From NCBI GenBank assembly GCA_001899635.1, contig MKVQ01000005.1, forward strand, positions 186,001 to 250,000: DNA of 64,000 nt, given 5' to 3'. The position numbers were made by a program, and so were the translations under genes. Below, piece by piece: positions 1 through 8,016 of this stretch (positions are counted from its first letter, which is position 1; each line of letters opens with the position of its first letter). The notes beneath the pieces were generated by a model that was given only the letters and a program-made list of their open reading frames with translations, did not search any database and was not told the origin of the DNA. This DNA comes from Myxococcales bacterium 68-20 (GTDB lineage Bacteria; Myxococcota_A; Polyangia; Polyangiales; Polyangiaceae).

Positions 1-328
1 CGCCGATGCGCGGCGTCTCGTCGACGAGCGGCACACCGAGCGCCTTGAGCGTCGCGAGCGCGCCTTCGATGCCCTCGACCTCGATCGCGATGTGGTGGAG
101 CCCCGGGCCCTTCTTCTCGAGGAACTTCACGAGCCCGTCATTTCCCTTCGGCGAGATGAGCTCGAGGCTGGTCTCGCCGATCGGGAGGAGGGTCGCCTCC
201 GTCTTCTGCGATGCGACGACTTCGCGCACCTCCGGCTCGAGGCCGAGCACCTGCTTGTACTTGGCGATTGCCTCATCCGTGTCGGGAACGCAGATGGCCA
301 CGTGATCGATCTTCTTGATGCGGAGCAT
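1..328 (-). CDS. mce: Methylmalonyl-CoA epimerase (3' part lies outside the window)
   Basis: Reading the minus strand from the ATG at 328 gives a glyoxalase-fold protein beginning MLRIKKIDHVAICVPDTDEA, which is the usual start of methylmalonyl-CoA epimerase. The enzyme interconverts (S)- and (R)-methylmalonyl-CoA in propionate metabolism. Visible family landmarks are the first metal histidine in IDHVAI, the SLELISP glutamate strand and the GLHHIAIEV histidine; the last glutamate ligand falls outside. The frame is open to base 1, so about the last quarter is missing. It is divergent from the lipoprotein gene at 416. Confidence 0.88.
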   Translation of the reverse strand, partial: MLRIKKIDHVAICVPDTDEAIAKYKQVLGLEPEVREVVASQKTEATLLPIGETSLELISPKGNDGLVKFLEKKGPGLHHIAIEVEGIEGALATLKALGVPLVDETPRIG

Positions 329-401
329 GTTCGTATGCCTGGCTCGTTGTCGGTGCCGTACGAGTAGAGAGTAGCTCGTACTCTGCTCTCCGAGAGCATG
401 C

Positions 402-407
402 TAGAGT
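402..407 (+). promoter_or_regulatory. Candidate -10 element (TAGAGT) with near-zero leader
   Basis: TAGAGT, preceded by GC, ends 8 bases before the ATG at 416. A transcript starting 6-7 bases downstream would begin at or next to the start codon. The same arrangement recurs before many genes of this window. Confidence 0.4.
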
Positions 408-415
408 CCGCCGCC

Positions 416-1051
416 ATGAAGCGCCCCGCCGCTGTAGTCCTTATCGCTGCCGGTACCCTCCTCGCCCTCGTTGCCGGGACCGGCTGCAGCTCGAGCCTCG
501 CTCAGCCGTTCGAGGCAATGAAGAGCCAGCCCGTCACCGTCCATCGTCTCCTCAACTACGAGCAGCCTGCGGAGCAGGCCGGCACCGTGGGCGGGGTCCA
601 GATCCCAGCCCAGATCCAGCAGTGGCTGCAGGGCGCCGGCGCGCTCCTTCCCCCCGGGCTCATCCCGCCGGGTCTCCTCCCGGGAACGACGCCGCCCCCC
701 GCGGAGAACGTCCAGCGCTTCTACAACTTCCGCATCGTCGGGACGACGTCGGTGACCGACAGCAAGACCCACCAGGAGGTCCTCGAGCTCTTCGGTAAGG
801 AGTCGAACTTCCAGAACCCGCGGCAGTCGTGCATGTACGCCGAGTTCGGCTTCCAGATCGGGCAGCCGATGCCGGGCGGCTTCGTGCAGGGCGCGCCGAA
901 CCCGAACGCGCCGGCGGACATCCTCGTGTCGCTCTCCTGCGAGACGGTCCAGATGCACAACTACAACTGGCCGTACGGCACGAAGACGGGCCTGACGCCG
1001 GAAGCGAGCAAGAAGGTCCTCGAGATCGTCCGTAAGACGTTCGGCGGCTGA
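416..1051 (+). CDS. Putative lipoprotein of unknown function
   Basis: Start chosen at the ATG at 416 because MKRPAAVVLIAAGTLLALVAGTGC is a compact lipoprotein-type signal (two basic residues, a hydrophobic core, then Cys); an upstream in-frame ATG at 398 would overlap the promoter-like element. The lipobox is imperfect, with Gly at -3. The mature part (about 185 residues) has a proline-rich stretch (LLPPGLIPPGLLPG) and then a compact domain with NFRIVGTTSV and two cysteines, SCMYAEFGF and LSCETV, that could form a disulfide. I do not recognise a family. It is followed 37 bases later by the acyltransferase gene. Confidence 0.75.
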   Translation: MKRPAAVVLIAAGTLLALVAGTGCSSSLAQPFEAMKSQPVTVHRLLNYEQPAEQAGTVGGVQIPAQIQQWLQGAGALLPPGLIPPGLLPGTTPPPAENVQRFYNFRIVGTTSVTDSKTHQEVLELFGKESNFQNPRQSCMYAEFGFQIGQPMPGGFVQGAPNPNAPADILVSLSCETVQMHNYNWPYGTKTGLTPEASKKVLEIVRKTFGG

Positions 1052-1088
1052 TCCGCCAGCGATCGAGCGCGCGAGCGCGGAAGAGCGG

Positions 1089-3857
1089 GTGCCCGTCATG
1101 GGAAGCGGTCTCTCCTCGTACGAGCCCAACCCTGCGCTGGCGTGGATCTACCAGCGCTTCTTCGAGCACATCGAAGTCGATCAGGCATGGGCGAAGCAGG
1201 TCCGTGAGGCCGAGTCGCGCGGGACGGTCATCTACGTCCTGCGCAACCTGTCCTTCGTCGACTTCCTCGCGCTCGACTACCTGACGAAGAAGGAGCGCCT
1301 CCCGCGCGTCCGCTTCGCCAACGACCTCGGGCTCTGGGTCCTCGAGCCGGCGATGAGCAAGCGCGGCCTGCTCGGCTCGATCCTGCCCCGGAGCGAGGCC
1401 GACGACGTGCGCCGCCTCCGGCAGGCGATCGATGAAGGCGCTTCGGCGGCGCTGTTCCTGAAGCGGCCGCCGTCGGTCCTCGAGCCTCCCGCGATGGTGC
1501 GCCGTCGCGGAGGCGCAGCGCGCGCGATCCCGACGCGAGGCAAGACCGAGGGCGACACGTACCTCCGCGCGGTGCTCGAGGCGCAACGCGCATCGAGCAC
1601 GCCGATCCTGCTCGTTCCGCAGGTGTTCGTGTGGACGCGGAGCCCCGACGAGCGCAAGCACAACATCGTCGACTCGCTCTTCGGGCCGCGCGAGTGGCCC
1701 GGCAAGATCCGCACGGTCACTCAGTTCCTGATGAACTGGCGTCACGTCACGCTCCGGGCGGGCGAGCCGGTCGATCTCCAGCTGTTCCTCGAGCAGGAAG
1801 CGAAGCCGGACGACGACGGCAAGAGCCCGGGCGACGACGTCCTCGTCCGCCGCCTCACGTACACGCTCCTCCGGCGGCTCGAGCGGGAACGACAAGCGGT
1901 CGTCGGTCCGACCAAGAAGCCGGCCGACCGGCTCCGGGATCAGGTCGTCCGGAGCCCTCGCCTCCAGAAGGTCATCCGCGACATGGCCGGCGAGGGCGAG
2001 ACCGAGCGACGCGTGCTCGGATGGCGTGCGCTCGCGATGCTTCGCGAGCTCGAGACCGAGGTCGATCCGAACGCGCTCCGCGCCATGGACGCGGCGTTCG
2101 ATCAGACCGTCTCGCGGATGTACAGCGCCTTCGAGATCGACGAGAAGGGCCTCGAGCGCGTCCGAGCCGCCTCGAAGGACGGCACGCTCGTCCTGCTCCC
2201 GAGCCACAAGTCGCACGTCGACTACATCATCCTGACGCGCCTCTTCATGCACGCGAACATGCCCGTGCCGCTCGTCGCGGCCGGCGACAACCTCGCGTTC
2301 TTCCCGCTCGGTCCGATCCTCCGGCGCGGCGGCGCGTTCTTCATCCGGCGGAGCTTCCGCGGCGACCGCCTCTACGGCGCGGTCGTCGACGCGTACATGC
2401 GCCGGCTCATCATCGACGGCTGGCCGCTGGAGTTCTTCCTCGAGGGCGCGCGTTCGCGCACGGGCAAGCTCCTGCCTCCGAAGCTCGGCCTCCTCTCGAT
2501 CGTCGTCGACGCGGTGCTCGGAGCCGCCGAGCAGGGCGGCGCGGGGCCGGCCCGAAAGGTCTACTTCTGTCCGATCTCGATCGGCTACGAGCGCGTGGTC
2601 GAGGAGCGCGAGTACGTCCGAGAGCTCACCGGCGGCGAGAAGAAGAAGGAGGACGTCCGCGGCCTCGTGACGGCGGCCGAGACCGCGCTCGGCCGCTATG
2701 GCCGGCTCAACGTGCAGTTCGGCGACCTCCTCACCATCGACGGCGTGATGGCGGAGCTCGGCGAGAGCAAGCGCGCGTTCACACCGGCACGCCGGCGTGC
2801 GCTCGTCACCCGTCTCGCCTACCGCGTGATGAACGAGATCAACCGCGTGACGGCGATCACGCCGAGCGCGCTCGTCGCCGCCGCGCTCCTCACGCACGGG
2901 CGCCGGGGGATTCCGCACGCAGACCTCGTCCTGGCGTGCGAGCGCCTCGCCCGGATCCTCTGCGGGTACCAGGCACGGTTCACCCCTTCCCTCCTCGTGT
3001 CCGAGGCCCGCGCCATCGAATCGCGGTCCGTCGATCCCGCGGCCGCCCCCCAAAGCTCGAAGCCGATCCTTCGCCACGGCGCGATCCGCGAGGCGTGCGA
3101 GCTGTTCCACCGCGCGGGCCACGTCGAGACCCACCAGCCCGGCGTTCCCGTCGGCGAGCGGCACGAACGCCCGCGCCCCGGCCCCGAGGCGGTGTACGTC
3201 GTACCCGACGTCGCCCGGCTCTCGCTCGACATCTCGAAGAACCTGATGGTGCACTTCTTCGTGACGCGAGCGACGATCGCGACGTCGCTCCACGCGATTG
3301 CACCGGAAGGCATCACGCGGGCGCTCCTCGCGGAGCGCGTGCAGGCCCTCTCGCGCCTCTTCAAGTACGAGTTCCAGTTCCGCGCCGACGCGACCTTCGA
3401 GACGATCTTCACCGAGACGCTCGACGCGATGCTCGCCGACGGAGAGACCGAGACCGAGCCTCCGGGGCGCGCCGACGACGACACCGCGCTCATCCGCCTT
3501 GCACGGAGTGGGGAGGGCCGGGAGCGAGCGCTCCTTCACGTCCGGATGATCCAGAGCTTCGTCGAAGGCTATCGCGTGGCCGCGCGCGCCTGCACGGCGC
3601 TGCTCAAGGGCCCGCTCGCGCCGAAGGACCTCGCGAAGCGTGCGATCACGGTCGGAGAGCGCATGTTCCTCGCAGGAGAGATCGCCTGCCGCGAAGCGGT
3701 GAGCCGGCCCGTCATCGACAACGCGCTGCTCGCGTTCGTCGACCAGGGCTACCTCGGGCGGAGCGAGGGCAAATACGTCCTGCCCGAGAGCTACGCGAAC
3801 GCGGACGCGGTGCGCGTCATCGAAGGACGCATCGCGAGCTATCTCGCGCCGACCTAG
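1089..3857 (+). CDS. plsB: Glycerol-3-phosphate acyltransferase, PlsB-type
   Basis: Membrane-associated acyltransferase expected to acylate position 1 of glycerol-3-phosphate in phospholipid synthesis. The four glycerolipid acyltransferase blocks lie in order near residues 375-510: HKSHVD (H-x4-D catalytic motif), GGAFFIRR, FFLEGARSRTGK and FCPISIGYERV. At 922 residues it is somewhat longer than the roughly 800 of enterobacterial PlsB; a divergent N-terminal region of about 350 residues precedes the catalytic domain. The GTG start at 1089 is 5 bases after GGAAG (1079-1083); the ATG at 1098 is the alternative. A strong stem-loop follows the stop directly. A closely related DHAP acyltransferase role cannot be excluded. 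Confidence 0.88.
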   Translation: MPVMGSGLSSYEPNPALAWIYQRFFEHIEVDQAWAKQVREAESRGTVIYVLRNLSFVDFLALDYLTKKERLPRVRFANDLGLWVLEPAMSKRGLLGSILPRSEADDVRRLRQAIDEGASAALFLKRPPSVLEPPAMVRRRGGAARAIPTRGKTEGDTYLRAVLEAQRASSTPILLVPQVFVWTRSPDERKHNIVDSLFGPREWPGKIRTVTQFLMNWRHVTLRAGEPVDLQLFLEQEAKPDDDGKSPGDDVLVRRLTYTLLRRLERERQAVVGPTKKPADRLRDQVVRSPRLQKVIRDMAGEGETERRVLGWRALAMLRELETEVDPNALRAMDAAFDQTVSRMYSAFEIDEKGLERVRAASKDGTLVLLPSHKSHVDYIILTRLFMHANMPVPLVAAGDNLAFFPLGPILRRGGAFFIRRSFRGDRLYGAVVDAYMRRLIIDGWPLEFFLEGARSRTGKLLPPKLGLLSIVVDAVLGAAEQGGAGPARKVYFCPISIGYERVVEEREYVRELTGGEKKKEDVRGLVTAAETALGRYGRLNVQFGDLLTIDGVMAELGESKRAFTPARRRALVTRLAYRVMNEINRVTAITPSALVAAALLTHGRRGIPHADLVLACERLARILCGYQARFTPSLLVSEARAIESRSVDPAAAPQSSKPILRHGAIREACELFHRAGHVETHQPGVPVGERHERPRPGPEAVYVVPDVARLSLDISKNLMVHFFVTRATIATSLHAIAPEGITRALLAERVQALSRLFKYEFQFRADATFETIFTETLDAMLADGETETEPPGRADDDTALIRLARSGEGRERALLHVRMIQSFVEGYRVAARACTALLKGPLAPKDLAKRAITVGERMFLAGEIACREAVSRPVIDNALLAFVDQGYLGRSEGKYVLPESYANADAVRVIEGRIASYLAPT

Positions 3858-3891
3858 TACCTCGACCCATCGATTTCGATGGGTTGAGGTA
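3858..3891. terminator. Perfect-arm stem-loop directly after the plsB stop
   Basis: TACCTC and ACCCATCGA (3858-3873) are mirrored by CGATGGGT and GAGGTA (3877-3891), leaving one unpaired position in each arm and a tiny T-rich loop. It starts at the first base after the plsB stop codon. There is no long T-run, so it may be a Rho-independent terminator of weak type or part of the larger palindromic element that follows. Confidence 0.55.
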
Positions 3892-3894
3892 CGA

Positions 3895-4004
3895 CCATGA
3901 GAACGAAACTCCCGGACACAAGGCTGTGCGATGACGGGAGGTTCGTTCCGACCCCTCGCTTGTCGTGGGGTCGGAACGAACCGGTCGAACTCATGGTGTC
4001 CGGG
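3895..4004. repeat. Nested inverted-repeat element between plsB and the next genes
   Basis: Three pairs of complementary arms are nested or interleaved here. CCATGAG (3895-3901) pairs with CTCATGG (about 3990-3996). CCCGGACAC (3911-3919) pairs with GTGTCCGGG (3996-4004). Inside these, GTTCGTTCCGACCCC (3941-3955) pairs perfectly over 15 bases with 3967-3981 around an 11-base loop. Together with the preceding stem-loop this makes about 150 bases of nearly continuous potential structure with no coding signal. It could be a degenerate mobile palindrome (REP/MITE class) or a structured RNA. Confidence 0.6.
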
Positions 4005-4054
4005 TACCAGTCGCGCGCAAGCCCCGCGCCGCCTCGTCCGAGCAAGCAAGCGCA

Positions 4055-4183
4055 TCATTCGCGAACGAGCGTGATGTCGTCGACGAGCAGGCAATCACCG
4101 ACGGCGTCGCTGTATCCGCCGACGAGCGCGGCGGCAAGGTGCTCCCCCGGGCCCGCCTCCACGACGACCCGCACGCGCCCCAT
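4055..4183 (-). pseudogene. Possible remnant of a carbohydrate-binding-module gene
   Basis: A short minus-strand frame from an ATG at 4183 to a stop at 4055 encodes 42 residues ending GGYSDAVGDCLLVDDITLVRE. The -VDDI-L- ending is typical of the last strand of galactose-binding-fold carbohydrate-binding domains, but the rest of such a domain is absent: a stop lies in frame a few codons upstream of the ATG. I read it as a 3' gene fragment next to the palindromic element, suggesting past rearrangement. It could instead be chance coding-like sequence. Confidence 0.3.
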
Positions 4184-4288
4184 CCGGATCGCTCGCGGGG
4201 CTGGTCGTGCTGGGGTACCGCGCCGGGCCTAGCGGGGCCGAAACGAGGACGCGAGCTGGAAGCACAGCCTCGTTCGGAGCACTCGGGA

Positions 4289-4525
4289 CTAGATGACGGG
4301 GATCCGCTGCGAGTCGCGGACGGTCGCCTCGAGCTCGTCGACGAGGCTCGCGGCCATCGCGCGAACGATGCGCGTCGAGTGAGCACCCTGCATCCCGTCC
4401 CGACCCGAGACGACGGACTCGTCCTCGAGGAGCTCCTCGACCTCGCGCGCGAGGCGGAGGGCGCGGGCAAGCGCGGGTTCGTCTTCCCTGCGGTCATAGA
4501 CGAGCTGGGGTCCCTCGAGCACCAT
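4289..4525 (-). CDS. Small hypothetical protein
   Basis: A 78-residue acidic, probably helical protein (MVLEGPQLVYDRREDEPALA... ending RDSQRIPVI). The start is supported by GGAGGAG (complement of 4528-4534) 2-3 bases before the ATG at 4525, the best ribosome binding site nearby. No domain recognised, no signal peptide or membrane segment. It stands alone, convergent with plsB and divergent from the murein endopeptidase gene. Confidence 0.5.
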   Translation of the reverse strand: MVLEGPQLVYDRREDEPALARALRLAREVEELLEDESVVSGRDGMQGAHSTRIVRAMAASLVDELEATVRDSQRIPVI

Positions 4526-4758
4526 GACTCCTCCATCGCCTCGGGTTCGCCCGAACCTGCCGAGCCCCGGGAACCAAACCTGTAGCCGCTCGCGCCGGTC
4601 GTGCAAGCCGACGGAGGAACGTCCTCGACCGAATCGTGAGGCGCGTCAGATCGGCGCGTCGTCGGGGTCGCCGCGCTCCCTCGCCCCTTTCGCGCGGTCG
4701 AGCTCGGGGCTCGGCGCCGAGACCCGCGATGGGCTTCAGGCTTTCGGGCGTTTTCGGC

Positions 4759-4764
4759 TAGAAC
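4759..4764 (+). promoter_or_regulatory. Candidate -10 element (TAGAAC)
   Basis: GC followed by TAGAAC ends 7 bases before the GTG at 4772, implying a leaderless or nearly leaderless transcript for the endopeptidase gene. There is no purine-rich ribosome binding site in the short gap. Confidence 0.35.
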
Positions 4765-4771
4765 CCTGACC

Positions 4772-5686
4772 GTGGGCTCTCGACCCCTGCTCGGGCTCTC
4801 CGCGGCGCTGCTCCTCGCGAGCGGCTGCGCGCGCGCGCCCTCGCCCCTCGCCCCGCAGTTCGGGGGATCCATCGGGATGCCGCATCGCGGTGTCTTGACG
4901 GCGGCCGCCGAGCTGCCCGCCGAAGGCGAAGGCTACAGGTGGCTGCGACAGGACGATCGCCACCACGGGCTCCCGCGCTTCGTGAAGGCGATCGAGCGGG
5001 CCGCGGCCGTCGTCGCGCGCGAGCGGCCCGGCGCGATCCTCGGGGTCGGCGATCTCTCGGCGCGCAACGGTGGCCAGCTCCTGCCGCACCTCTCGCATCG
5101 CACCGGGCGCGACGCCGACCTCTTGCTCTACCTGACCACGCTCGATGGCGCCCCCGTCGAGAGCCCCGGCTTCATCCGCGTCGGCAACGATGGACTCGCC
5201 TGGGACGAGAAGGGCAAGCGGTTCCTCCGCTTCGACGTCGAGCGGACGTGGCTCCTCGTGAAGACCCTCGTCGAGGATCCCGACGCGCGCATCCAGTGGG
5301 CCTTCGCCAGCCGCAACGTCGAGGCGTTGCTCCTCGAGTGGGCACACGCCCGCGGCGAGACGGGCGAGACTCTCTCGCGCGCGATGGACGTCATGCTCCA
5401 GCCGCGCCCCGGCGGCCCGCACGACGACCACCTCCACATCCGCACGGCATGCTCTCCCGCGGAGATCGTCGCCGGATGCGAGCATACCGGCCCCGTGCGC
5501 CCTTGGATCGAAGCGCTCGATCGGGATGCAGGACACACCGCGTCCGACTGGGAGCTCGCCGACGCGCTCTTCCGACCCGCTGGAGGAGAGCTCGGGCCTC
5601 GCGCCCCAAGCCCCCGCAGTGGTGAGCCGACGGCGCACCTCGTGCCCACCTCGACGGCGAACGATGAGCACGCCGATCGTCGCTGA
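4772..5686 (+). CDS. mepA: Penicillin-insensitive murein endopeptidase (MepA, M74 family), lipoprotein
   Basis: Zinc endopeptidase that cuts D-Ala-mDAP cross-links in peptidoglycan. The LAS-type metal site is visible: GDLSARNGGQLLPHLSHRTG followed by RDADLL (first His and Asp ligands, residues about 91-117) and GPHDDHLHIR (final HxH pair, about residue 211). The N-terminus MGSRPLLGLSAALLLASGC has a clear lipobox (LASGC), so the enzyme is probably anchored in a membrane facing the periplasm, unlike soluble E. coli MepA. About 70 low-complexity residues follow the catalytic domain. The last 23 bases overlap the start of the methyltransferase gene, so the two are probably co-transcribed. Confidence 0.85.
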   Translation: MGSRPLLGLSAALLLASGCARAPSPLAPQFGGSIGMPHRGVLTAAAELPAEGEGYRWLRQDDRHHGLPRFVKAIERAAAVVARERPGAILGVGDLSARNGGQLLPHLSHRTGRDADLLLYLTTLDGAPVESPGFIRVGNDGLAWDEKGKRFLRFDVERTWLLVKTLVEDPDARIQWAFASRNVEALLLEWAHARGETGETLSRAMDVMLQPRPGGPHDDHLHIRTACSPAEIVAGCEHTGPVRPWIEALDRDAGHTASDWELADALFRPAGGELGPRAPSPRSGEPTAHLVPTSTANDEHADRR

Positions 5687-6572
5687 GGCGCACCTGCGGA
5701 GCGAGAACGTCCTCGTCCAGGCGGACGCCAAGGACCTCGGCTCGTTCGTCGCCGCCGGCAGCGCCGACCTCGCATATCTCGATCCGCCGTTCAAGGTGGA
5801 GAAGAGCTTCGGGGCGCGTCTGACGAAGGGCTCGTCTCGCGCACGCGGCCCGATCGCCTACGACGACACCTGGACGTCGCTCGAGGCCTATCTCGCGTGG
5901 CTCGAGGAGCGCATCGCCGTGGTCCGCGAGGCTCTCTCTCCGCGCGGGACGATGTGGCTCCACCTCGATCAACGCGCCGTCCACGAGGCCAAGATCGTGT
6001 GCGACCGCGTCTTCGGGGCGAAGCGCTTCCGGGGCGAGGTCGTGTGGGTCCCCGGAAACGGCAGCAAGAGCAAGACCGGCCCGGGGATGAGCCACCAGAC
6101 GATCCTCCTCTACGCGCGCGGCTCGGAGCCGATCTGGAACGCGAAGGCCCCCGCCCTGCGCGCGCCGTTCGCCGCAACGAGCCTCGACATGCACTTCACG
6201 AACGTCGACGACGACGGACGCCGATATCGCGACCGCGTCGTCGGCAACAAGACCTACCGCTACTACGCCGACGAGGGCCGCGCGCTCGGAAGCGTGTGGA
6301 CCGACTGCCCGTCGATGGCGGCGAACACGCCGCTCCGCGCAGAGACCACGGGCTACCCGACGCAGAAGCCGCTCAAGCTCCTCGACCGGATCGTCCGCGC
6401 GACGAGCGACGTCGGGTCGCTCGTCGTCGACCCGTTCTGCGGCTCGGGGACCACGCTCGTGGCTGCCGCCGCCGCCGACCGACGCTTTGCCGGATCCGAC
6501 GTCGGCGACCTCGCGATCCGGACCACCAGCAGCCGCCTCGACGCGAGCGGCATCACCTATCGCTCGCGCTGA
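5664..6572 (+). CDS. Solitary DNA methyltransferase, N6-adenine/N4-cytosine class (beta order)
   Basis: SAM-dependent DNA amino-methyltransferase of 302 residues. The catalytic motif DPPF (LAYLDPPFKVEKSFG, about residue 36) precedes the SAM-binding motif DPFCGSGTT (about residue 255), which is the beta-class order seen in the N6_N4_Mtase family. GYPTQKPLKLLDRIV, typical just before motif I, is also present. Start at the ATG at 5664, inside the end of mepA; a much longer in-frame extension upstream is only the shadow of mepA. No endonuclease gene is adjacent, so it looks like an orphan regulatory or protective methylase. Target sequence cannot be read from the protein. Confidence 0.85.
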   Translation: MSTPIVAEAHLRSENVLVQADAKDLGSFVAAGSADLAYLDPPFKVEKSFGARLTKGSSRARGPIAYDDTWTSLEAYLAWLEERIAVVREALSPRGTMWLHLDQRAVHEAKIVCDRVFGAKRFRGEVVWVPGNGSKSKTGPGMSHQTILLYARGSEPIWNAKAPALRAPFAATSLDMHFTNVDDDGRRYRDRVVGNKTYRYYADEGRALGSVWTDCPSMAANTPLRAETTGYPTQKPLKLLDRIVRATSDVGSLVVDPFCGSGTTLVAAAAADRRFAGSDVGDLAIRTTSSRLDASGITYRSR

Positions 6573-6603
6573 CGCCCCATCACGCCTACGAGACCGTCAT
6601 AGG

Positions 6604-7185
6604 ATGCCCGACGCGCCGCCCTCCCCGTACTTGCTCCCGCTCTTCCTCCGCCTCGCGGGCAAGGAGGTCCTCGTCGTCGGCGCGGGCACGGTGGCCGAGC
6701 GCAAGATCCAGGACCTGGTGGACAGCGGTGCCCGCGTTCGCGTCGTCGCGCGCGAAGCAACCTCCGCCGTCGCGAAGCTCGCCGCGGACGGCCGGATCGC
6801 GCTCTCCCTCCGCGCGTTCGAGGAGGCCGACGTCGACGGCGCCTGGTTCGTGGTCGCGGCCACCGCCGATCCCGACGTGCAGGCGCGCGCGTGCGCCCGA
6901 GCGGATCGCGCTCGCGTCTTCGCGCTCGCGGTCGACGATCCGCCCAACGGCACGGCCTACTCGGCGAGCGTGATCCGCCGTGGCCCGCTCACGATCGCGA
7001 TCTCCTCGACGGGTGAGGCACCTGCCCTCGCTCGCCTGCTCCGCGAAGTGCTCGAGCAAGCGCTCCCGGCTGACGACTGGGTCGAGGCTGCGCGTGCGTT
7101 GCGCGAGAAGTGGAAGGCCGAGGGCACGCCGATGACCTCCCGCTTCGCAGAGCTGGTGCGCGCCTTCAAGACCCGCGCGGGCTGA
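6604..7185 (+). CDS. Precorrin-2 dehydrogenase / siroheme synthase N-terminal-type protein
   Basis: NAD-dependent oxidation of precorrin-2 to sirohydrochlorin and possibly ferrochelation, as in Met8 or the CysG N-terminal half. The protein starts with PYLLPLFLRLAGKEVLVVGA, continues GTVAERKI (Rossmann nucleotide loop), and has ISSTGEAPALARLLREVLE, the hallmark of this family. It is 193 residues, the size of the stand-alone dehydrogenase. Start at ATG 6604; the upstream frame has only shadow sequence. It lies just outside the sulfur locus whose sulfite reductase needs siroheme, and the matching methyltransferase half is encoded separately at 8017-8853. Confidence 0.88.
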   Translation: MPDAPPSPYLLPLFLRLAGKEVLVVGAGTVAERKIQDLVDSGARVRVVAREATSAVAKLAADGRIALSLRAFEEADVDGAWFVVAATADPDVQARACARADRARVFALAVDDPPNGTAYSASVIRRGPLTIAISSTGEAPALARLLREVLEQALPADDWVEAARALREKWKAEGTPMTSRFAELVRAFKTRAG

Positions 7186-7188
7186 GGT

Positions 7189-7248
7189 CCGTCACGTCGG
7201 CGGCCGTTCCAACCGCCGATTCGGCCGGTTCGAGCGGGAGCGTGACGG
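7189..7248. terminator. Two-tier stem-loop between convergent genes
   Basis: CCGTCACG (7189-7196) pairs with CGTGACGG (7241-7248), and inside it TCGGCGG (7197-7203) pairs with CCGCCGA (7213-7219). It occupies most of the gap between two convergent genes, so a bidirectional terminator is the natural reading. Confidence 0.5.
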
Positions 7249-7254
7249 GCCCAC

Positions 7255-7866
7255 TCACTGCTGCTGCTGGAACAGCGTGACGCGCCAGACCTGCTGCTTC
7301 TTGTCCTTCGACTTGACCTCGACGTAGTACGGCTGGTCCCTCCGGAACGGGAGCGTCGGCGAGCCCTGCGTGATGTCGATGGGAGCCGAGCCGTCGGTCT
7401 CGACGAGCACGTTCACGTTGCCGGCGTACTGGACGTAGAAGCCGGTCGAGGCATCGCCGAGGGTGAACGTGAGGAAGTCACTCTCGGCGCCACCATCGAC
7501 GACCTTGATCACGCCGCATCGTGTGGGGTTCAGGTTGTTGGCCTCCTCGTGCGTGTCGTTCGGCTCCTCCTCGAGCTCGCCACCGACGACGCAGGGGATA
7601 CCGCCTTCGAACTCTTCGCCAGCGTCGAGGACGTTCGGCTCGCCGGCATCGTACAGCTTCACTCCCGTGTCGGCAGGACCGGCATCGTGCGGCCCGGAGT
7701 CCTTTTTCTCTTCCTCACCGCCGCTGTCCTTCTCGACGGCGCCCGTGTCCGTGCCGGCGTCCGTGGCGACCACGTCCTGGGTGTCGGAGCCTCCGCAGGC
7801 CCAGACTCCGGCGGCGGCGACGGCAGACAGCGTGAAGAACAAGCGAGCGAGGGGAGCCTTGCGCAT
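7255..7866 (-). CDS. Putative lipoprotein with a pre-peptidase C-terminal (PPC)-like domain
   Basis: MRKAPLARLFFTLSAVAAAG followed by VWAC is a lipoprotein signal; the start at 7866 is chosen for it. Residues about 25-95 are an Asp/Gly/Glu-rich linker (DAGTDTGA, DAGPADTG), common in secreted myxobacterial proteins. The last 110 residues contain EEEPNDTHEEANNL and SDFLTFTLGD, the pattern that opens pre-peptidase C-terminal beta-sandwich domains. No catalytic domain is attached. It ends in Gln repeats (FQQQQ). Function unknown; a surface-exposed binding role is plausible. Confidence 0.72.
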   Translation of the reverse strand: MRKAPLARLFFTLSAVAAAGVWACGGSDTQDVVATDAGTDTGAVEKDSGGEEEKKDSGPHDAGPADTGVKLYDAGEPNVLDAGEEFEGGIPCVVGGELEEEPNDTHEEANNLNPTRCGVIKVVDGGAESDFLTFTLGDASTGFYVQYAGNVNVLVETDGSAPIDITQGSPTLPFRRDQPYYVEVKSKDKKQQVWRVTLFQQQQ

Positions 7867-8016
7867 GAAGCAAAGGCTTGCACGAGACGGGCCGGACGGC
7901 CCAGTCCCGGGCAGACGCCGCTTTCCGCGCGATTTCCTACGAATGCCGGTCGCGGACCTCGGCGGATCCGTGTCTTGCATGATCCAGGGAGGGACCACCG
8001 GTGCGGGCCGCGGGCA

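Noticed and set aside
660-4094. 1144-codon minus-strand frame opposite plsB
   Set aside because: It is an antisense shadow: very GC-rich third positions on plus keep the opposite frame open. Its product is Arg/Ala/Glu-rich with no motif, whereas the plus strand has all PlsB blocks.
5664-6572. Restriction-modification system
   Set aside because: Only the methyltransferase is present; neighbours are a murein endopeptidase and siroheme synthesis.
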